A stretch of 64,000 nucleotides of DNA from Streptomyces sp. AC550_RSS872 (GCF_019049285.1 NZ_JAGMUL010000120.1:170983-234982); one strand, 5' to 3'; positions 1-8,980 are shown, counted from the stretch's first letter. Notes: generated by a model not told the origin, from the letters alone. Program-made: numbers and translations.

Positions 1-69
1 CCGGAGCTGTCCATCAGGAAGTTCGACCCGAATCTGCGCAACAACAGCGCCCCGATCGTCGTCAACTGA
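1..69 (+). CDS. C-terminal tail of a gene entering from the left (partial)
   Basis: Frame 1 is open from the first base to a TGA at 67-69 and encodes 22 residues ending NNSAPIVVN. The high third-position GC fits coding sequence. Too little is visible to assign a family. It converges on the leftward lyase gene that ends at 83. Confidence 0.5.
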   Translation, partial: PELSIRKFDPNLRNNSAPIVVN

Positions 70-82
70 CGGTCCGCATCCG

Positions 83-1177
83 CTAGTCCGTGCGCGCCAT
101 CTCCTCCTTCAGCGCCGCCACGAACGCGTCCACGTCGTCCTCGGTCGTGTCGAACGCGCACATCCAGCGCACGACACCGGCCGCCTCGTCCCAGAAGTAG
201 AACCGGAACCTCTTCTGGAGCCGTTCGCTCACGTCGTGCGGGAGCTTGGCGAAGACGCCGTTGGCCTGCACGGGGTAGAGGATCTCCACCCCGTGCACGG
301 CGCGCACGCCCTCGGCGAGGCGCTGGGCCATCTCGTTGGCGTGGCGGGCGTTGCGCAGCCACAGGTCCTTGGCGAGCAGGGCCTCCAACTGCACCGACAC
401 GAAGCGCATCTTGGAGGCCAGCTGCATGGACAGCTTGCGCAGGTGCTTCATGTGGCTGACGGCGTCCTGGTTCAGGACGACGACCGCCTCGCCGAACAGA
501 GCGCCGTTCTTGGTGCCGCCGAGGGAGAGGATGTCGACGCCGACCGCGTTGGTGAACGTCCGCATGGGCACGTTCAGGGAGGCGGCGGCGTTGGCTATGC
601 GGGAGCCGTCCAGGTGCACCTTCATGCCGTGCGCGTGGGCGTGGTCGCAGATCGCGCGGATCTCGTCCGGCGTGTAGAGGGTGCCGAGCTCGGTGCTCTG
701 GGTGATCGAGACGACCTGCGGCATCGCGCGGTGCTCGTCCTCCCAGCCGTACGCCTGCCGGTCGATCAGCTCGGGGGTGAGCTTGCCGTCGGGTGTGGGC
801 ACGGTGAGCAGTTTCAGGCCGCCCATGCGTTCCGGGGCGCCGCCCTCGTCGACGTGGATGTGTGCGCTCTCGGCGCAGATCACGGCGCCCCAGCGGTCGG
901 TGACCGCCTGGAGCGCGACGACGTTGGCGCCGGTGCCGTTGAAGACCGGGAACGCCTCGGCGGTGGCGCCGAAGTGGCTGCGGACGATCCGCTGGAGGTT
1001 CTCGGTGTAGTCGTCCTCGCCGTATGCCACCTGGTGCCCGCCGTTGGCCAGGGCCAGGGCGGCGAGCACCTCCGGGTGGGCGCCGGCGTAGTTGTCACTG
1101 GCGAAGCCGCGGACGTCCGGGTCGTGATGGCGCCGGGCGTCGGTCTTCGGAGGGTTCACGGCTTCTCGGTCAGCCAC
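83..1177 (-). CDS. Threonine aldolase / beta-eliminating lyase family, PLP-dependent
   Basis: The 364-residue product is a fold-type I PLP enzyme of the low-specificity L-threonine aldolase family, which cleaves beta-hydroxy amino acids such as threonine to glycine plus an aldehyde in the cytosol. Family features are visible: ASDNYAGAHPEVL near residue 26, the cofactor-binding Asp in HLDGSR near 190, and the Schiff-base lysine in SLGGTKNGA near 223. The length is normal. It is the last gene of a leftward operon after the SDR and DUF6421 genes. The GTG at 1177 overlaps the SDR gene by 22 bases. A second in-frame GTG at 1159 would give a 4-base GTGA overlap with the SDR stop and is an equally good start. 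Substrate preference cannot be read from sequence. Confidence 0.85.
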   Translation of the reverse strand: MADREAVNPPKTDARRHHDPDVRGFASDNYAGAHPEVLAALALANGGHQVAYGEDDYTENLQRIVRSHFGATAEAFPVFNGTGANVVALQAVTDRWGAVICAESAHIHVDEGGAPERMGGLKLLTVPTPDGKLTPELIDRQAYGWEDEHRAMPQVVSITQSTELGTLYTPDEIRAICDHAHAHGMKVHLDGSRIANAAASLNVPMRTFTNAVGVDILSLGGTKNGALFGEAVVVLNQDAVSHMKHLRKLSMQLASKMRFVSVQLEALLAKDLWLRNARHANEMAQRLAEGVRAVHGVEILYPVQANGVFAKLPHDVSERLQKRFRFYFWDEAAGVVRWMCAFDTTEDDVDAFVAALKEEMARTD

Positions 1178-1905
1178 AGACGGTTTCCGTTCACTTCGGC
1201 GGCGGGCTTGTCCCAGACGTCGACGATGGCCTCGGCCAGGTCCTTGACGTCCGTGAACCCCGCGAACTTCGCGTTGGGGCGGTCGGCGCGCATCGCGTCG
1301 TGCACCAGCGCCTTCACCACCAGGATGGCAGCCGCTGACGTCAGCTCCTCGCCGCCCCCGGCCTTGCGGAAGGCGTCGGCGAGCGCCAGCGTCCAGGCCT
1401 CGGCGGCGGCCTTGGCGGCGGCGTACGAGGCGTTGCCCGCGGTCGGCTTCGTGGCGCCGGCGGCGCTGATCAGCAGATACCGGCCGCGGTCGCTGCGCTG
1501 GAGGCCCTCGAAGAAGGCCAGCGAGGTGTGCTGCACGGTGCGGATGAGCAGCAGCTCCAGGAAGTCCCAGTCGTCGAGGCTGGTCTTGATGAAGGTCTCG
1601 CTGCCGCGCCAGCCGCCGACGAGGTGGACAAGGCCGTCGACGCGCCCGAACTCCTTCTCGATGTGGTCGGCCCAGTCCCGGGTGGACTGTAGGTCGAGCA
1701 GGTCGACGGGTTCGCCGGTGACGGTCGCGCCGCCCGACGCGTAGCGGGCCGCGTCCACGGCCTCCGCGAGCCGCTCCGGGTCGTTGTCGGCGGCGGCGAC
1801 GGTCGCCCCTGCCTCGGCCAGCCGCAGCAGCGCCGCCCGGCCCGCGGGTCCACCCGCGCCGGCCACCGCGATCACCGCACCGCTGAGAGCTCCGTTCCCC
1901 GCCAT
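1156..1905 (-). CDS. SDR family NAD(P)-dependent oxidoreductase
   Basis: This is a short-chain dehydrogenase of about 249 residues. The N-terminal Rossmann motif AGAGGPAGRA and the later Tyr-x-x-x-Lys catalytic pair (SYAAAKAAAEAW) are both present. I start it at ATG 1905 because AGGAGG lies 8 bases upstream. A longer frame reaches 1959 and would overlap the DUF6421 stop, but it has no better ribosome site. It sits between DUF6421 and the threonine aldolase-type gene, so the three are probably co-transcribed. The substrate is unknown; a link to aldehyde or hydroxy-acid metabolism with the aldolase is inference. Confidence 0.82.
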   Translation of the reverse strand: MAGNGALSGAVIAVAGAGGPAGRAALLRLAEAGATVAAADNDPERLAEAVDAARYASGGATVTGEPVDLLDLQSTRDWADHIEKEFGRVDGLVHLVGGWRGSETFIKTSLDDWDFLELLLIRTVQHTSLAFFEGLQRSDRGRYLLISAAGATKPTAGNASYAAAKAAAEAWTLALADAFRKAGGGEELTSAAAILVVKALVHDAMRADRPNAKFAGFTDVKDLAEAIVDVWDKPAAEVNGNRLWLTEKP

Positions 1906-1955
1906 CTTCTTCGCCTCCTGAGCAGCGTTCTGGGTCACGCGGACGACTGTGCCGC

Positions 1956-3353
1956 TCACGCGGCGATCCGCTCGGCGCTGTCCGCCGTGATGCCCTTGGT
2001 GGAGGCGATCACGTTCTTCAGCTTCTTGGACAGGGCCTCATAGAACATGCTCAGCGGAAACTCGTCCGGAAGCACGTCATCGACGAGCTTGCGCGGCGGC
2101 TGGGTCAGGTCCAAGGCGTCCGGTCCCTTGGCCCAGCGGGAACCGGGGTGCGGGGCGAGGTAGGTGGAGACGAGCTCGTAGCCCGCGAACCAGTGGACGA
2201 GCTTGGGGCGGTCGATGCCGTCTCGGTACAGGTTCTCGATCTCGGCGCACAGCTGGTTGGTGACCTGCGGGGCCCGGTCCCAGTCGATGTCGAGCTTGTT
2301 GTCGGTCCAGCGGATCACGCCGTGCTTGTGCAGGTAGGCGAAGAGGAGCTGGCCGCCGAGCCCGTCGTAGTTGCGCACCCGCTCGCCGGTGACCGGGAAG
2401 CGGAACATGCGGTCGAACAGCACCGCGTACTGCACGTCACGGGCCTGCGGGACGCCGTCCGCCTGGAGCTTCACGGCCTCCTTGAAAGCGGTGAGGTCGC
2501 AGCGCAGCTCTTCCAGGCCGTACATCCAGAACGGCTGGCGCTGCTTGATCATGAACGGGTCGAACGGCAGGTCGCCGTGGCTGTGGGTGCGGTCGTGGAC
2601 CATGTCCCACAGCACGAAGGCCTCCTCGCAGCGCTTCTGGTCGTGGACCATCGCGGCGATGTCCTCGGGCAGCTCCAGGCCCAGGATGTCGACGGCGGCG
2701 TCGGTGACGCGGCGGAAGCGGGCGGCCTCGCGGTCGCAGAAGATGCCGCCCCAGCTGAAGCGCTCGGGCGCCTCGCGCACGGCGATCGTCTCGGGGAAGA
2801 GCACGGCGGAGTTGGTGTCGTAGCCGGCCGTGAAGTCCTCGAACTTGATGCCGCAGAACAGCGGGTTGTCGTAGCGGGTGCGCTCCAGCTCGGCCAGCCA
2901 GTCCGGCCAGACCATGCGCAGCACGACCGCTTCGAGGTTGCGGTCGGGGTTGCCGTTCTGCGTGTACATCGCGAAGACGACCAGGTGCTGGAGGCCGTCA
3001 GCGCGGCCCGCGGCGGGCTGGAAGGCCAGCAGGGAGTCGAGGAAGTCGGGCACCTCGAAGCCGCCCTCGGCCCAGCGGCACAGGTCCTTCACGAGCGCCT
3101 GGTGGTACACGGCGTCGTGCGGCAGCAGCGGGGAGAGCTCCTCGACCGCGTCCACGACACGCCGTACGGCTGCCTCGGCGTCCGCGCGCTCGGGCGCGCC
3201 CTCGGCGCCGAAGTCGATCGATCCGTCCTTGGACTGCCATGGCCGGATCTGCTCCACGGCATCCTTGAGCACCGGCCACGCCGGGTGCTCCACCACCCTG
3301 GTCGCCGGAGGAACCTGCTCCCCCGAAGCCGCCTGCACAAGAATTTCCGTCAT
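1956..3353 (-). CDS. DUF6421 family protein
   Basis: The 465-residue soluble protein matches my recollection of the actinobacterial DUF6421 family, often found next to an SDR gene as here. No function is established to my knowledge. A histidine- and aspartate-rich stretch (WDMVHDRTHSHGDLPFDPF, about residues 247-265) looks like a metal or active site. Conserved-looking aromatic blocks such as YDNPLFCGIKFEDFTAGYDTN lie earlier. No signal peptide or membrane segment is seen. The ATG at 3353 has GGAGGATGG about 5 bases upstream. It is the first gene of the leftward operon, and its leader carries a long inverted repeat (see 3368-3413). Confidence 0.75.
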   Translation of the reverse strand: MTEILVQAASGEQVPPATRVVEHPAWPVLKDAVEQIRPWQSKDGSIDFGAEGAPERADAEAAVRRVVDAVEELSPLLPHDAVYHQALVKDLCRWAEGGFEVPDFLDSLLAFQPAAGRADGLQHLVVFAMYTQNGNPDRNLEAVVLRMVWPDWLAELERTRYDNPLFCGIKFEDFTAGYDTNSAVLFPETIAVREAPERFSWGGIFCDREAARFRRVTDAAVDILGLELPEDIAAMVHDQKRCEEAFVLWDMVHDRTHSHGDLPFDPFMIKQRQPFWMYGLEELRCDLTAFKEAVKLQADGVPQARDVQYAVLFDRMFRFPVTGERVRNYDGLGGQLLFAYLHKHGVIRWTDNKLDIDWDRAPQVTNQLCAEIENLYRDGIDRPKLVHWFAGYELVSTYLAPHPGSRWAKGPDALDLTQPPRKLVDDVLPDEFPLSMFYEALSKKLKNVIASTKGITADSAERIAA

Positions 3354-3367
3354 GTCCCATCCTCCAC

Positions 3368-3413
3368 GGGAGAACCTCGCGTAAGGAGACCGTATACATA
3401 CGAGGTTTCTCCC
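3368..3413 (-). promoter_or_regulatory. Long inverted repeat in the DUF6421 leader
   Basis: GGGAGAACCTCG (3368-3379) pairs with CGAGGTTTCTCCC (3401-3413): 12 base pairs with one bulged T and a 21-base loop that contains GTATAC. It lies directly upstream of the Shine-Dalgarno of the leftward operon. It could be an operator or a leader hairpin. The rest of 3414-3758, up to the GDPD gene, shows nothing I can identify. Confidence 0.4.
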
Positions 3414-3758
3414 AGCAAGAGGAGTCTCGGGAAATTATCCTGCACACCCCCATGGTCACCGCATTTTTTCCTGTCGGTCATCCAGATGGCGCATACTCCG
3501 GCCACACCTGGGCATACGGGGGGCCGGACAGGCGCCGCGGCCCGCCGCGCGGCCGGTCAATTCCCGCGGGGACTCGCCCACGCCAGGGTGACCGCCTGGA
3601 GGCACGCACTCCAGGTACGCCAGGCCCGCCGGCGCAAACCCTGTGTACACGTGGGGTTCATCACGCGCCCGGGCCACTAGGCTGCGGATCTGCCGCGCGA
3701 ACACCCCGCTCCGGTTTGCGCGCGCGCCGAGCCGCCGTCGACGGAAGCGAGTTGAACC

Positions 3759-4442
3759 TTGAACTTCCTTACCATCGGTCATCGCGGAGTCATGGGTGTC
3801 GAACCCGAGAACACCCTCCGTTCCTTCGTCGCCGCCCAGCAGGCCGGCCTCGACGTCATCGAACTCGACCTCCACCTGAGCAAGGACGGCGCCCTCGTCG
3901 TCATGCACGACACCGACGTGGACCGCACAACCGACGGCTCCGGCGCCATCGCCGACAAGACCCTCGCCGAGCTGCGCGCCCTGGACGCGGGCCGCGGCGA
4001 GCGCGTGCCCGTCTTCGAGGAAGTTCTGGACGCCGTGAAGTCACCGCTCCAGGCCGAGATCAAGGACGTCGCGGCGGCACGGGCGCTCGCCGAGGTGATG
4101 ACCGGGCGAGATCTGGTCTCCCGGGTCGAGGTGTCCTCGTTCCACGACGACGCCGTGGCCGAGATCGCCCGCCTGGTGCCCGGGGTACGGACCGCGCTGA
4201 TCGCCAGCCGCTACGGCACCGACGTCGTGGACCGCGCCGTCGCGGTCGGCGCCACGACCGTCTGCCTCAACATCCGCCGCCTCACCCTGGAGGTCGTGGA
4301 GCACGCCCGCAAGGCGGACCTGAAGATCATCGGCTGGGTGGTCAACACGCAGGACCACCTGCGTCTCGTACGGGCCCTGGAACTGGACGGCGCGACGACC
4401 GACTACCCGGAGATCAAGCGCACCGGCCGCTTCACCGCGTGA
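3759..4442 (+). CDS. Glycerophosphodiester phosphodiesterase (GDPD family)
   Basis: The 227-residue TIM-barrel phosphodiesterase hydrolyses glycerophosphodiesters to sn-glycerol 3-phosphate and an alcohol. The family signature is clear: GHRG at residues 7-10, EPENT near 15-19, then the metal-binding ELDLHLSKDGALVVMHD block. The chosen start is TTG 3759, with a GGAAG-like site about 11 bases upstream. No signal peptide is seen, so a cytosolic enzyme is likely. It is divergent from the DUF6421 operon and converges on a GNAT gene. A small hairpin (GCTCC/GGAGC, 4445-4461) follows the stop. Confidence 0.88.
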   Translation: MNFLTIGHRGVMGVEPENTLRSFVAAQQAGLDVIELDLHLSKDGALVVMHDTDVDRTTDGSGAIADKTLAELRALDAGRGERVPVFEEVLDAVKSPLQAEIKDVAAARALAEVMTGRDLVSRVEVSSFHDDAVAEIARLVPGVRTALIASRYGTDVVDRAVAVGATTVCLNIRRLTLEVVEHARKADLKIIGWVVNTQDHLRLVRALELDGATTDYPEIKRTGRFTA

Positions 4443-4512
4443 GCGCTCCGCCGGGTGGAGCGGGGTCGCGCCGTCGGTCGCCCCTGGTGGGGACGCGGCC
4501 CGACCGCCATGA

Positions 4513-5064
4513 CTACACCAGCTCCTTGACCAGCAGCTCGAACTGAAGGTCGTCGCGCTGCGGGATGCCGAAGCGTTCGTCGCCGTACGGGAACGGGGTC
4601 ATCCGTCCCGTACGGCGGTAGCCGCGCCGCTCGTACCAGGCGATCAGATCGTCGCGTACGGAGATCACCGTCATGTGCATCTCGGTCGCGCCCCAGGTCG
4701 CGCGGGCCTGCCGCTCCGCCTCCGTGATGATCACCTTGCCGAGTCCGGCGCCCTGGAACGCGGGGCTGACCGCGAACATCCCGAAGTAGGCATGGGTGCC
4801 GCGGTGCTCGAGCTGGCAGCAGGCGACGACCGTCCCGTCCCGCTCGACGGTGAGCAGCCTGCTGTCGGGCGACTTGACGACCTCCAGCACGCCCTCCGGG
4901 TCGGTCCGCTGTCCTTCGAGGATGTCCGCCTCGGTGGTCCACCCGGATCGGCTGGAGTCACCGCGGTACGCGGACTCGATCAGCGCCACCAGCGTGTCCA
5001 CGTCGGCTTCGGTGGCGTCGCGGAAGGTGAGGCCGCCGACGGCGGTGGTCGCGGCTGTGTCCAT
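4513..5064 (-). CDS. GNAT family N-acetyltransferase
   Basis: This 183-residue single-domain GNAT enzyme carries the acetyl-CoA pyrophosphate-binding loop GAGLGK (within FQGAGLGKVIITEAE) and the downstream WYERRGYRRTGR strand-helix typical of the fold. The start at ATG 5064 is supported by GGAGAAG upstream; the longer frame to 5172 lacks coding character. The acceptor substrate is unknown. It is divergent from the small VOC gene at 5132. Confidence 0.85.
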   Translation of the reverse strand: MDTAATTAVGGLTFRDATEADVDTLVALIESAYRGDSSRSGWTTEADILEGQRTDPEGVLEVVKSPDSRLLTVERDGTVVACCQLEHRGTHAYFGMFAVSPAFQGAGLGKVIITEAERQARATWGATEMHMTVISVRDDLIAWYERRGYRRTGRMTPFPYGDERFGIPQRDDLQFELLVKELV

Positions 5065-5131
5065 GGGGTGCTTCTCCACTTCTCGGGCACGACTCGGCAC
5101 CGCAGAGCGTAACGCCCTAGGATCCGACCGC

Positions 5132-5524
5132 ATGGTGCACGTACTGAGCGGACGGACTCTCCTGCGTCCCACCCACCCCGAGCGCTCCCGGGTCTTCTAC
5201 GGCGAGCAGCTCGGCCTGGATGTCTACCGCGAGTTCGGAACGGGGCCGGAGCGCGGCACCGTCTACTTCCTCGGCGGTGGCTTCCTGGAGGTCTCCGGCC
5301 GTTCCGAGACGCCGCCGTCCCCGGCTGTCCAGCTGTGGATGCAGGTCGCGGACGTGGCGGCGGCCCACGACGAGCTGCGCGGCAAGGGCGTCGAGATCGT
5401 GCGGCCACCGGTGAAGGAACCGTGGGGCCTGATCGAGATGTGGATCGCGGACCCGGACGGGACGCGGATCGTACTGGTAGAGGTGCCGGCGGATCATCCG
5501 CTGCGCTACCGGCCGGGGATCTGA
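5132..5524 (+). CDS. VOC (glyoxalase/bleomycin-resistance fold) family protein
   Basis: The 130-residue single VOC protein has two beta-alpha-beta-beta-beta units. RTLLRPTHPERSRVFYGEQL starts the first, and WIADPDGTRIVLVEV ends the second with the usual metal-ligand Glu. Start is ATG 5132; the ribosome site is weak (AGGATC). Such proteins act as small dioxygenases, isomerases or binding proteins, and no specific role can be assigned. It stops two bases before the end of the convergent tandem GNAT gene. Confidence 0.82.
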   Translation: MVHVLSGRTLLRPTHPERSRVFYGEQLGLDVYREFGTGPERGTVYFLGGGFLEVSGRSETPPSPAVQLWMQVADVAAAHDELRGKGVEIVRPPVKEPWGLIEMWIADPDGTRIVLVEVPADHPLRYRPGI

Positions 5525-5525
5525 G

Positions 5526-6440
5526 TCACCGCGGGCGGTGCTCCCAGCGGCGGTCGGTGCGGGTCAGCTCCCGGAATCCGGCCGAGGTCAGATGGTCGAT
5601 CAGCGTGCCGTCGTCGGCTGCCTCGTAGGCGAGGACGCGGTCCACCCCGCCCAGTCGCAGCCAGTCGGCGGCCTGGCCGAGCAGCCGGCGCTCCAGGCCC
5701 TCGCCGTACGCCGAAGGGTCGATGTGCAGGTTGCCGATGTCGGCGAGGCCCGCGCCGCGCGTGTGGCGTTCGGCGCGGGACAGCGAGGTGTCGACCTCGA
5801 TGAAGCCGAGGACGCGGCCGTCGGCGTACGCCGTGAAGCGTGTGCCGCACTCCCCCAGCGTGCGGTCGACGGCGACGTCCGGTCGTGGCTCGTGGTGCGG
5901 CAGATCGGCGACCCGCGCGATCAGGATCACCTCCGTGCCCCCGGTGTGCCGGAAGCCCGCGCGCTCGTAGAGGGCGCGGATGTGCGGCCAGTTGCGGGGC
6001 AGGCCGTAGACGGCCGGGGCGGGGAGATCGCCGCTCGCATACCGGGCGCGTACGTTCCAGTGGGCCAGCTGTGCCAGGCAGGCGTTCATCAGCAGGTCGG
6101 CGGCCTCGTCGGAGTCCGGCCAGAAGGAGGCGGGCGGACGGCGGACGAACCAGTCGATCTCGCCGATGTCCCGGTAGTCCGCAGCGACCTCGTCGTCCGC
6201 CCGGTAGCGCAGCAGATGCGCGGCGGCCACGACGTGGTCGCGCTGTTCGGCGACGAGGGTCACGCGCTCGCTCACCCAGGGGTCGGTGATGAACTCGTCC
6301 GGCTGTCGCTCCAGAGCGCTGAGCACCGTGTTCACGGAGACGGAGACGCCGGGAACGACGGCGGCTACGTGCGCGTTGATCAGTTCGGTGAGCTGGTCGC
6401 GGTCGGCGCGGCGGAAGGGGCGCACCTGAAGCGCGGGCAT
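5526..6440 (-). CDS. Tandem-domain GNAT family acetyltransferase
   Basis: The 304-residue protein looks like two GNAT modules in series. The first covers about residues 1-150 and ends with YERAGFRHTGG. The second, about 155-304, contains NLHIDPSAYGEGLERRLL, a degenerate acetyl-CoA loop, and ends with HLTSAGFRELTRTDRRW. ATG 6440 has GGAGGT five bases upstream, which fixes the start. In many tandem GNATs only one half is catalytic; here neither half shows a perfect GxGxG/A loop. Confidence 0.78.
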   Translation of the reverse strand: MPALQVRPFRRADRDQLTELINAHVAAVVPGVSVSVNTVLSALERQPDEFITDPWVSERVTLVAEQRDHVVAAAHLLRYRADDEVAADYRDIGEIDWFVRRPPASFWPDSDEAADLLMNACLAQLAHWNVRARYASGDLPAPAVYGLPRNWPHIRALYERAGFRHTGGTEVILIARVADLPHHEPRPDVAVDRTLGECGTRFTAYADGRVLGFIEVDTSLSRAERHTRGAGLADIGNLHIDPSAYGEGLERRLLGQAADWLRLGGVDRVLAYEAADDGTLIDHLTSAGFRELTRTDRRWEHRPR

Positions 6441-6610
6441 GCGGGACCTCCGGTCGGAGAACGGTGTCGGGAGGCCGCCACGCGATGCGGTACGGGGTCG
6501 AGGGTACGTCGGGGGCGGCACCCGGCTCCAGTGGGTTTCGCCGGCCGGCTGGCCCGCGCCCCGCGCCGGGCTTAGCGTGCTGGAGGGGGTTTTCCCCCGG
6601 GAGGAACGCC

Positions 6611-7375
6611 ATGAAGCTCGACAAACCGGTGACCGGCGGGCCCTGCTGGACGGAGCTGGGCACCAGCGATCTGGCCGCAGCGAAGCGGTTCTACGAGGGG
6701 CTGTTCGGCTGGCGTGCCGAGACCGATCCGCGGAGCGAGGCCGGCGGCTACTCGATCGCGCACCTCGGGGACGCGGCGGTGGCCGCGCTGACGCCGCTGT
6801 ACCAGGAGGGGCAGCCGGTGGCGTGGAACGTGTCGTTCGCGGTGCCGGACGCGGATGCCGCCGCCGCTCAGGTGACCGACGCGGGCGGCACGGTGCTGGT
6901 CGGTCCGATGGACGTGTTCGACGTGGGCCGTTTCGCGGTGGCCGTGGACCCGACGGGGGCGGTCTTCCAGCTGTGGCAGGCGCGTTCGTTCCCGGGTGCG
7001 GGGCTGCTGAGCGCACCCGGCGCGCTGGGCTGGGTGGAGTTGCTGACCCGGAGCCCCGAACGGGCCGTGGAGTTCTACACGACGGTGTTCGGCTGGAGCG
7101 TCAACGCCTCGGAGCAGTACACGCAGTGGGGCATCGACGGCGCCGACTTCGGCGGCATGGTGACGATGGACGACAAGTTCCCGCACGAGGTGCCCGCGCA
7201 CTGGCTGCCGTACTTCGCCGTCGAGGACGTGGACACCACGGCGGCGGGCGCGACGGCGGCGGACGGGACCGTCCTCATGGAGCCCACCTCTGTCCCCGAC
7301 GGGCCGCGCATCGCCGTGCTGCGGGACCCGCAGGGGGCGGTGTTCGGGGTGTACCGCGCGGCCGACGAGAAGTGA
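6611..7375 (+). CDS. Two-domain VOC family protein
   Basis: The 254-residue protein has two consecutive VOC domains. The first begins CWTELGTSDLAAAKRFYEGL and ends DPTGAVFQLWQA. The second begins GWVELLTRSPERAVEFYTTV and ends RDPQGAVFGVYR. This matches the actinobacterial family often annotated as glyoxalase-like or hydroxylase. ATG 6611 follows GGGAGGAACGCC. It converges on the MarR gene and lies next to another VOC gene. Substrate unknown. Confidence 0.85.
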   Translation: MKLDKPVTGGPCWTELGTSDLAAAKRFYEGLFGWRAETDPRSEAGGYSIAHLGDAAVAALTPLYQEGQPVAWNVSFAVPDADAAAAQVTDAGGTVLVGPMDVFDVGRFAVAVDPTGAVFQLWQARSFPGAGLLSAPGALGWVELLTRSPERAVEFYTTVFGWSVNASEQYTQWGIDGADFGGMVTMDDKFPHEVPAHWLPYFAVEDVDTTAAGATAADGTVLMEPTSVPDGPRIAVLRDPQGAVFGVYRAADEK

Positions 7376-7401
7376 CGGACGCGAGAACCAGCCGGGTCGG
7401 G

Positions 7402-7938
7402 TCAGCCGCGCAGCGCGCCGAGCCGCCCCTCCAGCTCGCCGAGCAACTCGCCCAGCAGAGCGGCGAGTTCGCCCTGGCCCTGCGGGGCGAGGCCGGACAG
7501 TACCGTCGTCTCGTACGCGAGTTGCTCGGGCAGGATGCCGTCGACCAGGTCCCGGCCGGCGTCGGTGAGGCGGACGTGGGCGACGCGGCGGTCGCGGGTG
7601 TCGCCGCGGCGTTCCACCAGGCCGCGCTCGGTGAGCTGCTTGAGGCGTTTGGTGACGGCGGCGCCCGAGGAGAAGGTCTCGCGGGCGAGTTCACTGGGCG
7701 TCAGCTCATGGCCGGTGCGGCGCAGCGCGCCGAGCAGGTCGAACTCGGGGCGGCTGAGGCCCGCCCGGCGCAGCGGAGCGTCCTCGGCCTGCTGGAGCAG
7801 GGCGGCACAGCGGTTGATCCGGCCGATGATCTCCATCGGGGCGGTGTCCAGATCGGGGTGGACGCTGTGCCACTGCCGGACCACGGCGGCCACCGTGTCC
7901 TGTCTCGTCCCGGTCGGCCCGCCGTTCGTCGCCGTCAT
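7402..7938 (-). CDS. MarR family transcriptional regulator
   Basis: The 178-residue winged-helix regulator has LSRPEFDLLGALRRTGHEL followed by the recognition helix region SSGAAVTKRLKQLTERG and the wing RRGDTRDRRVAHVRLTDAGR, all hallmarks of MarR dimeric repressors. The start at ATG 7938 overlaps the stop of the upstream FUSC remnant (ATGA). The former partner was probably a FUSC-type exporter whose gene is now broken. The target is unknown. Confidence 0.88.
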   Translation of the reverse strand: MTATNGGPTGTRQDTVAAVVRQWHSVHPDLDTAPMEIIGRINRCAALLQQAEDAPLRRAGLSRPEFDLLGALRRTGHELTPSELARETFSSGAAVTKRLKQLTERGLVERRGDTRDRRVAHVRLTDAGRDLVDGILPEQLAYETTVLSGLAPQGQGELAALLGELLGELEGRLGALRG

Positions 7939-8243
7939 GGCCGTACGCCCTCCGTCGTCTCGCCTGTGCGTCGGTCCGGGCGCGGTCCCTGACTCCGACC
8001 CGTGGCCGCGAGCGTACGGGGTCCGGTCCGCTCGGTGCGCACGACCCGCTGCCGCCGCCGGTCGGGTACGGCCACGGCGGCGGCGAGCCCGACCAGCGCG
8101 CCGACGACGGTGTCCACGACCCGCTCGGTGATCAGCCGCCCGGGTTCCTGGAACCCGGCGAACTCGGTGATGAGCAGCGCCATGGGGGTCACGCAGACGC
8201 TGCCGAGCCAGTAGTTGCGGCCGATCAGCGCCTCGGCGCCGAC
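7935..8243 (-). pseudogene. Remnant of a FUSC family membrane protein (C-terminus only)
   Basis: The leftward frame reads GAEALIGRNYWLGSVCVTP then MALLITEFAG, RLITERVVDTVVGALVGLAA: the last membrane segments of a FUSC/aromatic-acid-exporter-like protein. The frame is closed upstream by a TAG at 8244-8246, and no N-terminal part is present before the rightward DUF5134 gene. Only about 103 codons remain. The stop overlaps the MarR start, which preserves the old operon junction. An intact FUSC protein is encoded at 35966-37525. Confidence 0.65.
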
Positions 8244-8361
8244 CTACGGTGACCTGCCGTGCTCCGTCGAATGCTCCCCGTGTACACCCTTGCGCTCGCG
8301 TGCGCGCCCGACCACGGGGGCATCGACGGACTGTTCGGGACCGTCGAGCGAGGAGGCGTGC

Positions 8362-8901
8362 GTGCACGGACCGGCTTCGTACGGCTGGCTGCTGGTCGCG
8401 CTGTGTGCGGCGACCGGCGCCTACTGTCTGCTGCGGATGCGCAGCCAGGTCGAGGAGCAGCGCCGGGCCGCGGGCGGCGAGGCGTTGATGGGCTTCGGGA
8501 TGGCCGCGATGGCGGTGCCCGCCGCGGTGTTCACACCGCCGGCGTGGGCCTGGCCCGTCTACGCGGCCGTGTTCGGTGCCGCCGCCCTGCACGCCCTGTG
8601 GTCGGCGCGCGAGGGCGCGCATCATCTGCATCACCTGGTGGGGGCCACGGCCATGGTCTACATGGCGGTCGCGATGGCCGTCTCGCCCGGCGGTCACAGC
8701 GGGCACGGCGATCCGGGCATTCCGCTCGTGACGGGCGCTCTGCTCCTGTACTTCACGGGCTATGTGCTGCTGTCCGGCGTCCGGCTGGTGCCCGTGGCGG
8801 GCGGGGGCGGGGGCGGCGGCTGGGGCGACCGTCCGGAGCTGGCGCGGGCCTGCCGGCTGTCGATGGGGATCGCGATGGTGGCGATGTTGCTGGCTCTCTG
8901 A
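8362..8901 (+). CDS. DUF5134 domain-containing membrane protein
   Basis: The 179-residue protein has about five hydrophobic segments (for example YGWLLVALCAATGAYCLL near the N-terminus and IPLVTGALLLYFTGYVLL near 125). His residues cluster between them (AREGAHHLHHL, HSGHGD). This pattern fits DUF5134 proteins, and the His-rich loops hint at metal binding. GTG 8362 has a perfect AGGAGG five bases upstream, so the longer frame from 8215 is not used. The Gly-rich run near residue 150 is a linker. Confidence 0.75.
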   Translation: MHGPASYGWLLVALCAATGAYCLLRMRSQVEEQRRAAGGEALMGFGMAAMAVPAAVFTPPAWAWPVYAAVFGAAALHALWSAREGAHHLHHLVGATAMVYMAVAMAVSPGGHSGHGDPGIPLVTGALLLYFTGYVLLSGVRLVPVAGGGGGGGWGDRPELARACRLSMGIAMVAMLLAL

Positions 8902-8980
8902 AACCCCGGAAAGCCCGGCAGGCGTCGCGGACCCACCCCCGCATTGGCCTCTCGCCCCATCCGTCGGCGAGGATCGCAGT

